Assembly: GCA_023213315.1 (NCBI GenBank) | Contig: JAKCPI010000901.1 | Span: forward strand, 1 to 64,000 | Length of the DNA stretch: 64,000 nucleotides | Direction: 5' to 3' | Origin: Euborellia annulipes | Lineage: Eukaryota > Arthropoda > Insecta > Dermaptera > Anisolabididae | In this document: positions 10,330-21,484 of the stretch, in pieces | Numbering within the stretch: the first letter of the stretch is position 1 | Layout of the letters: the number at the start of each line of letters is the position of its first letter | Notes under the pieces: model-generated | What the model was told of the DNA's origin: nothing | Seen by the model: only the letters and a program-made list of their open reading frames with translations | The model's database searches: none | Made by a program: the position numbers and the translations under genes

Positions 10330-11400
10330 TAATGAAGATTAATAATTTTTAATCCAAATTTTAATTGCATGCATAGTTTTCAAATTATTCAATGGGCAAA
10401 CGTCACATTTTGAATGCCTTAATGTAATTAAACCAAAAACTTTATATAACATATGACACATGTTATTAATTCTTGAATTTCCCCTGATTCCAAATAACTA
10501 AACCCCTTTTAATTATATGATCTAATTTTTGAGTTATTGACGATCAAAGTTAAGCTTATTTTCGACCTTATTGGCATCGGCACTCAATTTTCTATATTAT
10601 CGAAAAAGCTTATTTAGCATTGTCTGATCAAAACCAAATTTTTACCAGAGATTTATAATTAAAAAATGAGTTTTTTTCTAAAGTTTCATTGAGATTGGTG
10701 AAGAAATAAATAAAATATTGACTATTTTGTAAATTGAGTTTTAGAATTTGCGATCTCGGATTGGTAAAGAGAGCGTTCTATGAACCGGGTCTGGCCTTGC
10801 ATCCGGGATCCCGAATTCGAAAACGAAATTTACAAAATAGTGAGTGTTGATGTCATTAAGGACGAAAATAAGATTAACTTTGATCGTCAATAACTCAAAA
10901 ATTAGATCATATAATTAAAAGGGGTTTAGTTATTTGGAATCAGGGGAAATTTAAGAATCAATAACATGTGTCATATGTTATATAGAGTTTTTGGTTTAAT
11001 TACATTAAGGCATTCAAAATGTGACGTTTGCCCATTGAATAATTTGAAAACTATGCATGCAATTAAAGTTTTGTTTATAAATTATTAATCTGCATTAAAC
11101 GTAGTTAAAAATGATATATCATATGTACAAAATTAAAATTTTTTAAATAAGTCTTTTATTTACTGTTTTTTATATGGTCTATTTTCCCCTTAATAAATAA
11201 AATCGAGCGTATCTGAATCGTTAAAGTGGTCAACATACTCTATTTTTTCCATCCTCGCTTTACCAAACATTGCGAGTTCAAATCCACCTTCTGCACTTTT
11301 TTTTTTTTTTTCATTTTTATTATTATCAATTTCCCTTTATTTTTAAAGCTAATTTATACTCTTTCTTATAGAAATCTAAAATTTATTTTAAATTTTGGAT
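10330..11400. repeat. RepB palindrome with tRNA-like head
   Basis: 10364-10545 is repeated in inverse at about 10890-11065. Shared markers include CATGCATAGTTTTC, AACATATGACACATGTTATT and GATTCCAAATAACTAAACCC with their reverse complements. The apex is a GC-richer module (about 10736-10835) that also occurs at 2313-2415 in the opposite orientation relative to the left arm. The right arm ends in a plus-strand tRNA-like segment (11205-11295, B box GAGTTCAAATCC). No protein was recognised. Confidence 0.65.
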
Positions 11401-11499
11401 ATTGTTATTTAGATTCTCTATTTAAAATACACAAAGCCTATGGAAATTTTGAATTAATTGACTTTTTTACTTTTTACTTATGAATTGGAAGTGGTCAAC

Positions 11500-11650
11500 T
11501 TCGAAACTAATTTTCTATGGGAAACTAAATATATCTAGAAACAAAAATCTGATGTAACCAGCACCGTACACAACTTTCTCTTACTGTAGGGTATGAGAAA
11601 GTTGTCTGCTGTGCACCAGTCACACCAGATTTTTATATTGAATATTTCAA
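11500..11650. repeat. RepA terminal hairpin fragment
   Basis: This is the terminal part of RepA: AATCTGATGTAACCAGCACC, then CACAACTTTCTCTTAC, a short loop, GAGAAAGTTGTCTGCTGTGC and CACACCAGATTTTT. The two sides pair as a long hairpin. It ends about 260 bp upstream of the BBS2 start codon. Confidence 0.6.
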
Positions 11651-11913
11651 AAGTCCACCTTAATCTAAATTCCCTCCTTTTTATAAAGTTTCAAATTTTA
11701 CAAGATAGAGGCTCTACTTGGACTATTTAAATATTCAAGTGTCTGTCAAACATTTATTATTATTAATAATATAAAATTTTATAAAAAGGAATAAATTAAT
11801 ATAAATAAATGTGTGTTATTCTATATGAATGTTTCTACTAGTGTTAAATTTTAATCTTATTTTTAAAAAAATAGTCCTATGGTATAAACTTTAAAAGATC
11901 TGCCAAAAAAAGA

Positions 11914-13317
11914 ATGGCAATTCCCATTTTCACTATTAATTTAAAACAATCTATTTTACCTAGACGTGTATCTATAGGCAAATATGACGGAAATTATTGT
12001 TGCCTTACAGCAGCTACATCAGCTGATAAAGTATTTGTCACATTATTATTTTTTCTAATTTAACATATATATATATTAATTCAATCAATTTTTTTTTAAG
12101 GTTTTAATTCATAATCCACATAATAGACTGTTTCTCGGTAAACTTCAAGATCAAGATACAAACAAAGAGATAAACGTACTAAATATTAATCAATCGATTA
12201 CTTCACTTTGTTGTGGAAAATTAAAACCTGGAGAAGACAGAGATGTGCTTGTTATCGGAACTGGGACGAGTCTTCTTGGATTTGATATCGATACCAACAC
12301 CGATCTCTTTTATAAAGAAGTATTTATTAACATATTCCATACTATTAAAAATACTTGGAACTTTTGATCTACAAAAGTTATCCATTTAATTCAATGAAGA
12401 AAGAAATAGTTGTGGTGATGATTGAATAAGGCTGCTAATTGTGCTCCTTGTCCATTTAATTATAGAAAATGCTCTTTTTCCGAACCAAATTGAATTTGGC
12501 GAATCCTGATAACAAATTTCTAATCTTAATACTTTATTCGTTATACCATTCTATAGCCCTCGGGCATGGTGTATTTAATTTCAAACTGGCAATCGTTGGC
12601 TCTAGTTGAAACATGATGCTTTAATAAGAGAATAAAATCCAAGTATGATACACAATGTTTTTTTGTTTCAATGATTTATTTATTTAACATTAACTTTATA
12701 CACATTTCGACACAAATGTATGTAAATCACTTCTGATGTAGACACTTGTGTCGAGATAAATAAATAAATCATTGAAACAAAAAAACTTTGTTTATCATAC
12801 TTGGATTTAATCCTCCATGGTGTTGTTAGTAGCGCGCCTGTCTTCTATACCGAGGGTTGCTGGTTCGGATCCCAGGCAGTCCGATGATTTTATTTAAACC
12901 ATTTTGGGTACCAAATGGCTTAAATAAGAATGCCTGGACCCCCAATAGTTATATTAACAAATAATGAGTATCGTTTAGTCTTAAATGCCCTGAGTTGCCG
13001 AGAAGACTGTGTATATGTGTGTGTGATTGTGAATGGGAAAAAAAGTGCGAGTGTTAAAAAAAAAAAATTCCATTCTTTAGATTTCGAATACGAAGTACCG
13101 TTAAAACTTATTTTTGATGAAGTTTTCCATTTTTCGTTATTATTTTTTTTTTTTTTTGGAATTATGGTAAGGTTAAAAGTAATAACAAATTTTGTTTGAA
13201 AATTATTTAATCTCTAGACTATCAATTTCGGCACAAAGTACCATCATCAGGTCCGTTAAAATGTGGAAAATAGTTACATTTGGGATATATTTACAATGAC
13301 ATATTATTTTAACATAT

Positions 13318-13361
<44 letters not shown>

Positions 13362-16300
13362 GAAATAATTTTGGCTGCATATGTCTTGCAATTTTTTTTT
13401 GACTCCGCCTTATATATATATACACAAAAATGTGTTCGAAGGAATTTCAGTTTAAGATGGTTTTCAGATTGTGTTCTGAATCTTTCTTTTATTTCGAGTT
13501 TGAGAAGTTTTTTGTGTACAGTATATATTCGGTGTGTGTTTGATTATTATGCTTTTTAAGTTTAACTCTCAAAAATGTAGATGTTATTCCATGTTATTTT
13601 AAACCATTTCTAATTGGAGAAAATGCTATAAAATTTTATAGAATGACTTCTCATGTACCAAAATTTCAGGTCCCGGATGGCACAAGCTCTATTGTCATTG
13701 GACGTTTGGGAAAATCAGAAACTCCAATGGCGATTGTTGGAGGAAATTGTTCGCTACAAGGTTTCGATTGTACTGGTACGAGTTTATATTGGACTGTGAC
13801 TGGTGATAATGTTTCCTCCCTAGCCCTTTTGGATTATGACCAAGACGGATTCAATGAGGTTTACTTATTTATTAATATAACCAAAGATTTCTATTTAATA
13901 TTAATATTTTTAAATTTTTAGCTTGTTGTTGGTTCAGAAGATTATGAAATTCGAATATTTAAAGATGATAATATAATTAGCGAGATCCTTGAAACGGAAG
14001 CTGTTACATCTCTCGCCTCTTTACACGGTAATAGTTATGCTTATGGACTTGATAATGGAACTGTCGGGGTTTATGAAAAACAGCAGCGTCTTTGGCGAGT
14101 CAAGGTATAAATAAAATCATTTTATCATCATTGTCATTTATTAAAATATAATTTTAATAATTCTAAATTTCAGTCGAAAAACAAAGCTATAGCTATCCTT
14201 AGCTATGATTTAGACGGAGATGGAGTGGAAGAGCTTATAACCGGCTGGTCTAATGGAAAACTTGATGCACGCTGCAGTCGAACTGGAGAAGTTCTTTTAA
14301 AAGATCATCTTGGAGCATGTGTCGCTGGACTCGTCGAGGGTGATTACCGTGGAATTGGCAAAAGCGATTTACTTTGCTGCTCAATAGAAGGAGAGAGTTA
14401 GTATATTATATTTTTTTTATCGTGATATTGATTGTAAATATTTGAAAAAGGAGATTTAAGATAATTAATTCACATTGCTTCAGCCGAGAATCGAACCATA
14501 GTTTAATAATTTGGGACTCGAATGGCCTACTACTATCCTCCGGGGGGGCCTGAAAATATTACGAATGAACGAGAAAAACTTGTTTCTCTCACTCGATCTC
14601 TTTCCCCTTCTTGAAAACAATAGGAATTAGCGAGCCTTTTAAGCTGGAAATAACGAATTATAAGACGTTTTAAGTGATCCCGAGCATAAATATAATACTA
14701 ATAACCGAGGGTTTTGAAATGCATTGTTTTTATACAAATTATCGGGATTTGCTCTGGGGACCGGCAAATTTGTACGAATTAGCCAGAAATACCAATAATC
14801 GGCCTACGAAATATTGGGACTTCACTATATGTTTTATATACATATAATTTGTATTGATTTTCCTTTATTTATTTGATATCTCAGAGCTCATTTTATTTAC
14901 TTTATATTGATAGATAAAATTTTTAATAAAGATTTTTTCATAACTGCCACTGAGCGAAATTATTTTAAAATCTATTCCTTGTAATAAAATTTCAAATACA
15001 GTATACACCTTATTTAAAGGAAGATTAAGTAATTTTTACTTTCTGATTTGTTTTAGTTCGTGGTTACAATCTCTCCAGACAAATAAGCATTCGAAAAGAT
15101 TCCAGAGGCCATTTTGAACACCGAAGAGATCAAGATACAATCTCGGAATTGCTTATTAAAAAACAAGCCCTTCTTTTAGAATATCGTAATTATGAGGAAA
15201 ATGGAAAATATGGTAGTAGCACTGTCGAAGAAATAAGGCCTGAATTAGCCTTAAATACCTCACGGGTTGGAATTATTCCGGTTAGTTATTTGTTATTTAG
15301 TTTAAACTAATAAGTAAATATTTTTAATGTCATTATTTGCCTCCCCGATTCACATTCAAAACTATCGTTCAGTATGCTGTAAAAACCGAGAATATATATA
15401 CAGGTATCCGCGACTCGGTGCATTTGAAAACAAAATTTCTCTGCTTATATATTAATTAATATTCCATTTTAATCCTTTTTCCATTCTTTAAAGTGTTTTT
15501 CACTATTAATAAAATAAAAATTTTATTAACTGGATTTTGATAAGAAATATTATCATCTACTATACTATGAAAATCAAATACATAAGATTAAATATACCCT
15601 ACCATCCTGCCATCTGTTGGCAAATTTTCGTAATAGTTGGGCTTTTTGGCTAAATTTTTAAGACCCCCAACGCCATCTTATTGGAAAAACATGCCAACAG
15701 CTTTGCTTCCCGAAACGCCTTAAAATTTTTTTTTTAATTAAATTTTTATTTTAGGCGAAAACTCGTCTTCAAACTGGCATTAATGTCTCACCTGGAGATG
15801 AACATAATTCGGTAAATAAAACTATATATTTTTATTTATTTTTAAAAGAAAATATCAAACTCTCTCTTTTTTCCAGCCTCATGTCGTAGTTGCTCTTGCC
15901 ACAAACAATGACACTCTGGTTCGTGTGGTACTTGTTTTCGCAGAAGGTATTTTCGAAGGTGAAACGTTTGTCGCTCATCCCTCTGATGATCAATGTTCAT
16001 CTAGTTTGAATGTCGCTCTTCATCCACCCCGAGATGTCACCGTCGATATTCATATTAAAGTACAAATAAAATTTCAAATTTTTTTTGGATCACGACTTCT
16101 TTTGCACAAATTTTCCATGAAGCTGAAATGTATTGCACCTGCTTTTTGTATTGGTAATAATAATATTGCATTTATTTTATTTATTAGGTTTCAAACCAGT
16201 TTGAAACCATTCTGCATAGATTCACTTTGTTTTGAGAATTCAAATTCATATATTGCGCATACACAATTTGCTTTCAAACTGGTTTCAATTATAACATGGA

Positions 16301-19300
16301 CGGATCTTTTAAATTAAAGTTAGATCGCTAGTGTAGCCAGAAACAAATCACTTTTGGAGAATAATTTGTTCTGCTATTTATTTTAACTTTTATAGGCTCT
16401 CGTTGGATATCGTGGAAGCGAACATTATCATGTATTTGAATTGACAAGACAATTGCCACGATTTTCTATGTATATTCTTATTCCAAATGAGCAAAATGAA
16501 GAAATTTCTCCATCAATGCCTGGAGTAATATTACATTTGAATGAACGGATCCAACGAGTAAGTTGTATAAATTTATTAAATATAAAAATATAAAAATATT
16601 CTCTTGAAAAAATTCAATTCGATGTCGAGATTTTGATGGATATACATGTTTTGAGGTCCCCTGAGTCCAAAAAAATGGGTCCCGCAAATTGGTCTGTCTG
16701 TGTGTAACGATTTTTAGCATGAAGGAATTGAGCTACCGAATTGGAATTTTTATATTTAGGTTAGATACCTTCCCGGATACTCAAAATAAGCTTTTGAACA
16801 AAATCAACCAAAAAATACTAGTACTTTACTGATGTACTTTTTCAGTTTTTTTTCGATTTTCTCAAAATTTGCTCCAACGATTTTGATAAAAATGCAAAAA
16901 TCAGTTATTTTTTACATGCTCTTTAAAATGTATATTCTCATTTTGCCCTTGAAATCTTTTAAAGCACATTTTACTCTTGTACTTCATAGCAAAGATTCCA
17001 GATTTCTCTTCCTTCCATAGAGCAAATGTTAAATCCCTATGGGGATTTGCATGTTAATTTCGATTCAAAAGGAAGGGGGTCCACTTTGAAAATTTTTACA
17101 CATTTAAAAAAAATTTTTCCAATTATGAAATTTTGTATTTATTTAGAATTCTTTATCCAGATTTTTTTCTTTCTTATTTATTTACAAGTGTAAAATAATT
17201 ATTTTTTATGCTCCAAAATGAGTGCCCGGAGGTTTAATTAAAACAAATGCTGGTAAACCCAATAGAAAATATAATTTCTTTATTAAATAAAGATCTTTAA
17301 ATGCTCCAAAAACTTCCCTTCTCACATCTTTTCCACACTTTTACTTCGATAATTTTTAATCTACTTTTTTCTTTTCAGATAATCATGTGGATAAATCAAA
17401 ATTTTATTTTAGCAAATGAGTTAGAAGTGTCAAACGAGCTAAATATTACATTTCTTTCTTTGAGGGATAATCAAAAATTGAAGATATTTATGTCTTTAGA
17501 GGGAAAATTACAATTATTAACTCAAAATATAGTCTTAGCCGGAGATTTAATTCAATCTTTAGTGGAATTTTTGAATGTTACTCATCTTCAGGTAAGATTT
17601 CTTAAGTGGTATGTCTATGTATATTTGCTTGTTATTTATTAACTTTCTTAACTTCTATAAATAAAATTCATAACTAGTAGTCTAATTCAACATGAATGCG
17701 CCTTAAACAGAGAAATTTATCTTTAAAATATATATATTAGGGTGGTCCTTAAAACTTGATTTTTGCAATTTATACAGGGGCACCCTGCTATTTTGTTCTA
17801 CTCATTAAAAAAGAATTATAGGAATTAAGGCTAAACTATTAAGGCTAATCCCTCATTGTATTTAAATAGACCTAAACTCTAAAGGGCGGTAGCAACCTCT
17901 ACAACCATGCTAAAAAATTCACAAAAATTCCTATAATTCTTTTTTAATGAGTAGAACAAAATTGCAGGGTATAAATTGCAAAAATCAATTTTTAAGAACC
18001 ACCCTAATATATAATATATATATATTTAATGCTTCTCGAATCAGAGGCCAGTGGTTCTCTTCCATTTTCCCGGTTTAAGCCGCGTTGATGTTGAAATATC
18101 CAAGTTAGGCATTTTATTTAAACCGAATAAAGAAGAAGAAGAATTAGTAATTTTATATTGTTAATTATAAAAATCTATAATCTAATTAAATTTTTCAAAT
18201 TTCAGGTAAAAGCAAATTTCCCTGCTGAAGAACAAAAAATATGCGAATTAATTCAACAAGTGAATGAACTTCAAGAAGTAAAAATTCGATTGAATGCCGA
18301 GATGGCTGACTATTCTGGTTTAATTCGAAATTATGTTTTAAGAGCCGAAGATTCGAGGTTAATAAAGGACATGTAAGTATGTTTATTAAAGTTTTTATGA
18401 AATATAGATATTGTACAACGTTTTAACTACTTATTCTGCAGTCGTTTTCAAGTACTGTGCACTTGCCCCGACTCAAGTGAACTAACCTCTAAGAATAAAA
18501 TCTACTTAACGGTCCCTTAGAAGTTAATTTTACTTAAGCCGGAGCAAGTGCACAGTACTTGAAAACGACTGCAGAATAAGCAGTCGAAACGTTGTTCAGT
18601 ATTTATATTTTTAATAAATAATTAATAGCAAAAATGTGGTCTATAATTAAAAACTCCCATAATAATGACATGTGAGCCCAGTAAGTAATACGGTGACCTT
18701 ATTTTTTTTTTACAATTAAATAAAAAAATACACATTTTGACTATACAATATATGACTTTTTGTATAATTGATAAAATTTGGCCCTCCTTTTGAAGTCATT
18801 TTCATGAGTGGGTGAGGAAGTGATGATAGGTGGTTTGTTTTCCGAATCCAAATCTAATTAATCAGTTCTTAGTTCTCAAATGCAAACGCGAGCCTCGGAG
18901 ACAGATAACACTTCGACTTGGGGAGTAGACAGATTTGAGGCCCCGAAGTCACCCCAAACAGAACACATACACAACCATTCTTTTCTCACATCTCAAAGGC
19001 GAATCCAAACCTCTGACCAACCATGAGAACCACGAAAACAAACCACCCACCACCACCATTACTTCATAATCCCACACTCTTGAAAATGGCTCCAAAAAGG
19101 AGATCCGAAATATCGAGCAAATTTCAACAACGCGATTTAAACAGAGAAATTTTATCTTCATATATATATATACGTATATGGGAGGAGGCAATGGCTAAGT
19201 CGGCCAAGCTGAGAATTACTGAGTCCGAAGTCTCAACACGGTTCGGGTTCGAATCCAGCTTGCCGCAAATAATTCAAACACCCTGCCGAAGTCTCCTCTT

Positions 19301-21484
19301 AGGGTAGTTAGGGGGATAGCTCCACCGTGGTATCACAAAGGGCCTAATTGGCCTAAGTGTGCTTCCTCTCTGGGAACGGCCACTTCAACCTATTCAATAC
19401 GTATATGGAGTTTTAAATATTCCGGGTGCCCCGACTAATCTTATTTTTTGTTTCTTACTCACAAAATTAGAATGAAATTTTTCATTTAATAATATTTCAT
19501 TATAAATATATTAATATCAAGAAAATTTATAATATATTATATTATTATAATATTTACAATCTCATGCACAAGGTATATAAATTCTTAGTTAAATAAAAGA
19601 TGAGGGGGGGGGGGGCAAATATAATAATAATAAGCCTCCATACGCTCTAAAATAAAGAAACAAATTTTTCATCTTTTATTTAACCAAGAATTTATCTACC
19701 TTGTGCATGAGATTTTAATTGGAAGACTGGTTCACACAAAAATATTCATATAATATTTACAGTGGGCATCAACTATAAAGTAGACCATCATCACCCAACC
19801 TAATTTATAATTGATTTTATCAAATCTTAAATTTTATTTTACAATTTTATTTAATAATAAAAATTTTATTTTTTTTAGCGATAATATGCGTAAAAGATAT
19901 ACAGATTTAAAAGAAATTAATAAAGATTTAATTATGAGTTATAATATACGATATAATAACCACCAAGAATTAATGGATATTTTAAAAGAAATTAACGTCA
20001 TAATACAAAAATCAGCAAGAATGAGAGGTACGTCTATTTTAAATAAAGAAGGTTTGGTCCAAGTAAAAATAATATTAGAGATTATTTCCACACCAGTTTA
20101 TTTTATTGCAAATAAAATCTTCCCGCATTATGTCTTTGTTGTCTCAGTGTTCTTCTCTAACCTGTAAACTAGCCATTATTTTTTCACTTGTTTAAAATAA
20201 TTTTATTTCAATATATATGGGTCATTCTACAAAAATGGGTTAACTTCAGGTATCATTCAGTGACCACCAAACATAGAGCCCTTTTTTTAAACATCAGTTA
20301 ATAACTTTTGGGCAAACATGATAAATATTGAATTTAAAAATTTTTTTTGAAAAAATTTCTTTTTTTAAAAAAAAATAGTTCCCTCCGGGGGGGGACGCCA
20401 CAAAAAAAAAAAGATTAAATAAAAATATATTTAAAAATAAAATATATATATTTTTTATTATCCTTATCGATATAATCTAAGATACTTTATTAAACGTTTT
20501 TAAATCATAAATTTTGATTTTAAATAAATTTACATTATTTTTTTTATTTCAAAGTCGCGTATCTCGATCCGAGCGTCAGTCCCTTGGCTTATGTTAAATT
20601 TGAGAAATATCTTATATTATACACTGTTGATAAAATAATTATATGTTTAATATAAGTTTAGGGTGTAAAGATGGCATTGGTGCCCAAATACCGGGTGTTT
20701 TATTGTTATTTTTGTGTCTAAAATCAGCATGTAAACACTCAATTCGTCAGTCCCTTGCTAAGTAATATTTTAGAAATTTATTAATAATTATTTCAACAAT
20801 AGACTGGATTTGCTGTCTTTTCATTGTTATATTTAATATTTAAAAGAAAAAAAAAAAGTATTCCATTTCAATTAGCAGATTTTTTTGTTTTCATCAAAAA
20901 CGTCAGTCCCCTGGAAGTTTTTCAACCGTAAAGCTAAGAGGCTGATGAGATTAAATATTAATACCAAAAAAAAAAAAAAATCTGAGTGTTACTATATGGA
21001 TACAATAAAATTAACTTATTGTCTATCAAAATCATTATAAACAATTGAATTCAAAGTTAGAAATTGTGCATTTCAACCCTAAAGTTAACCCATTTTTGTA
21101 GAATGGCCCATATATATTATAGGAGATTGGCTAAGGGGATAAAGGAGTTAAGTTTTTCAACTCCCAAGGAAGGACTAGCACTGAAGAAACAGAACAAAAT
21201 AACAGTCTTAGCTCGGGTACTTTTGCTCACTCCGTTATTGTAAGCCAGTGAATGAATTCCAAATAGCATACATTTAATAAATTATTTCACTAAATGATAA
21301 ATAACTAACTTTGATAAATAGCTTATACTAAGAATCCAATATTTATTTATAAATGTATATATATATATTTGAATTTTTTTTAGCTGGGAAGTACAAAACG
21401 GATGTTGTCAATCTGTGTCGACAAGCTCTTAAGAATCATAATTTGAATTCGTTAATAACAATAATGAGAACAGGAGATCTTTAA
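11914..21484 (+). CDS. BBS2: BBS2, Bardet-Biedl syndrome 2 protein homologue
   Basis: This gene encodes a BBSome subunit; the BBSome is the coat-like complex that moves membrane proteins in and out of cilia. I join 13 exons: 11914-12030, 12101-12319, 13670-13858, 13922-14104, 14174-14396, 15057-15280, 15755-15811, 15877-16059, 16396-16557, 17379-17591, 18206-18372, 19879-20027 and 21384-21484. They give 728 codons and TAA, close to the ~721 residues of vertebrate BBS2. All introns are GT-AG and the phases agree. Family landmarks in order: MAIPIFTINL at the start, IHNPH, WTVTGDN, GSEDYEIR, ELITGWSNGK, LLLEYRNYEEN, FAEGIFEGE, VGYRG, LAGDLIQS, AEDSRLIKDM and, in the last exon, RTGDL. The N-terminal half is the beta-propeller, followed by ear/platform domains and a helical C-terminus. 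AATAAA overlaps the stop (21483-21488), so the real poly(A) signal is probably farther down. Introns 2, 6, 9, 10, 11 and 12 hold repeats. The frame is intact and looks functional. Confidence 0.95.
12633..12812. mobile_element. Palindromic miniature element in BBS2 intron 2
   Basis: The outer sequences AAATCCAAGTATGATA and TATCATACTTGGATTTA are inverted repeats. They continue inward through TTTTTTTGTTTCAATGATTT and its complement, so most of the element folds into one hairpin. The apex contains TTTCGACACAAATG and CACTTGTGTCGAG. It has no coding capacity, and the superfamily is not identifiable. It directly abuts the SINE at 12815. Confidence 0.6.
12815..13067 (+). mobile_element. tRNA-derived SINE in BBS2 intron 2
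   Basis: The head (about 12820-12880) is tRNA-like, with an A-box-like GTTGTTAGTAGCGCGCC and a B box GGTTCGGATCCC. The body reads CAGTCCGATGATTTTATTTA, TGCCTGGACCCCC and TTAAATGCCCTGAGTTGCCG, and ends in an A-run at 13056-13067. Related copies lie at 8206-8470 and 41660-42125, and its tail was captured by the elements at 573-835 and 8722-8969. It is the most complete copy in the window. Confidence 0.75.
13321..13359. repeat. (TA)n microsatellite
   Basis: An uninterrupted run of about 19 TA units lies in BBS2 intron 2, between the possible hammerhead-like motif (13226-13252, minus) and exon 3. Confidence 0.95.
15572..15722. repeat. Dispersed repeat in BBS2 intron 6
   Basis: The segment with GGCAAATTTTCGTAATAGTT, GGGCTTTTTGGCTAAATTTT and CGAAACGCCTTAAA is repeated at about 53640-53772 with few changes. 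Flanking sequence of that second copy is also found at 21625-21685. It ends about 30 bp before exon 7. Its class is unknown. Confidence 0.6.
16595..17005 (+). repeat. RepA copy in BBS2 intron 9
   Basis: The landmarks TTCGATGTCGAGATTTTGAT, GGTCCCCTGAGTCC, TTGGTCTGTCTGTG, AGTACTAGTACTTT-like sequence and CTTGTACTTCATAG occur in the usual RepA order. The terminal CACACCAGATTTTT hairpin is missing, so the copy is truncated. It lies in the sense orientation of BBS2. Confidence 0.7.
17739..18005. mobile_element. Miniature element AGGGTGGTCC in BBS2 intron 10
   Basis: The ends AGGGTGGTCCTTAAAA and TTTTTAAGAACCACCCT form inverted repeats that extend more than 70 bp inward (GCAATTTATAC, GTTCTACTCATTAAAAAAGA and complements). 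It is flanked by TATATT and AATATA. About 267 bp, with no ORF. The end motif looks like that of a non-autonomous DNA transposon, but the target duplication is too AT-rich to call the superfamily. Confidence 0.7.
18378..18666. mobile_element. RepC element inserted at the BBS2 exon 11 splice donor
   Basis: The element is bounded by GACATGTAAG (18368-18377) and GACATGTGAG (18667-18676), a 10-bp target duplication with one difference. The left copy includes the last five coding bases of exon 11 and the GTAAG donor. The interior folds around GTGCACAGTACTTGAAAACG and its complement. It contains GACTGC-loop-GCAGTC followed by GAAACGTTGT and ends in TAATTAAAAACTCCCATAAT. Related copies lie at 25697-25838 and 29688-29961. 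The long target duplication points to LINE/Penelope-type mobilisation. No ORF. Confidence 0.7.
19182..19396 (+). mobile_element. tRNA-derived SINE in BBS2 intron 11
   Basis: The head has an A box (TGGCTAAGTCGGCCAAG) and a B box (GGTTCGAATCC) about 55 bp apart, as in class II tRNAs with a long variable arm (Leu/Ser type). The body (ACCGTGGTATCACAAAGGGC, GGCCTAAGTGTGC) is not tRNA. A 12-bp target duplication, ATACGTATATGG, lies at 19170-19181 and 19397-19408. No A-tail is evident. It is a different family from the SINE at 12815-13067. Confidence 0.75.
20219..21110. mobile_element. Non-autonomous DNA transposon in BBS2 intron 12
   Basis: The ends GGGTCATTCTACAAAAATGG and CCATTTTTGTAGAATGGCCC are imperfect inverted repeats of about 28 bp, flanked on both sides by ATATATAT. 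The interior is AT-rich, with three direct repeats of CGTCAGTCCC(T/C)(T/C)TGG at about 20573, 20747 and 20902. There is no transposase ORF. The terminal GGG(T/C)CATTCTAC matches GGGGCATTCCAC of the large palindrome at 43681-45190, which suggests a related transposase. A TA target would fit Tc1/mariner, but the flank is ambiguous. Confidence 0.65.

Noticed and set aside
11205..11295. Leu/Ser-type tRNA gene.
   Set aside because: Box sequences are present, but the acceptor stem does not close, and two diverged copies occur in the same repeat context (1723-1806, 5446-5535).
15925..16317. A 130-codon ORF as an independent gene.
   Set aside because: Its first 45 codons are BBS2 exon 8. The rest is read-through into intron 8 after the GTACAA donor.
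19811..20167. A 118-codon ORF as an independent gene.
   Set aside because: It contains BBS2 exon 12 flanked by intron sequence; splice sites at 19878/19879 and 20027/20028 fit the gene model.
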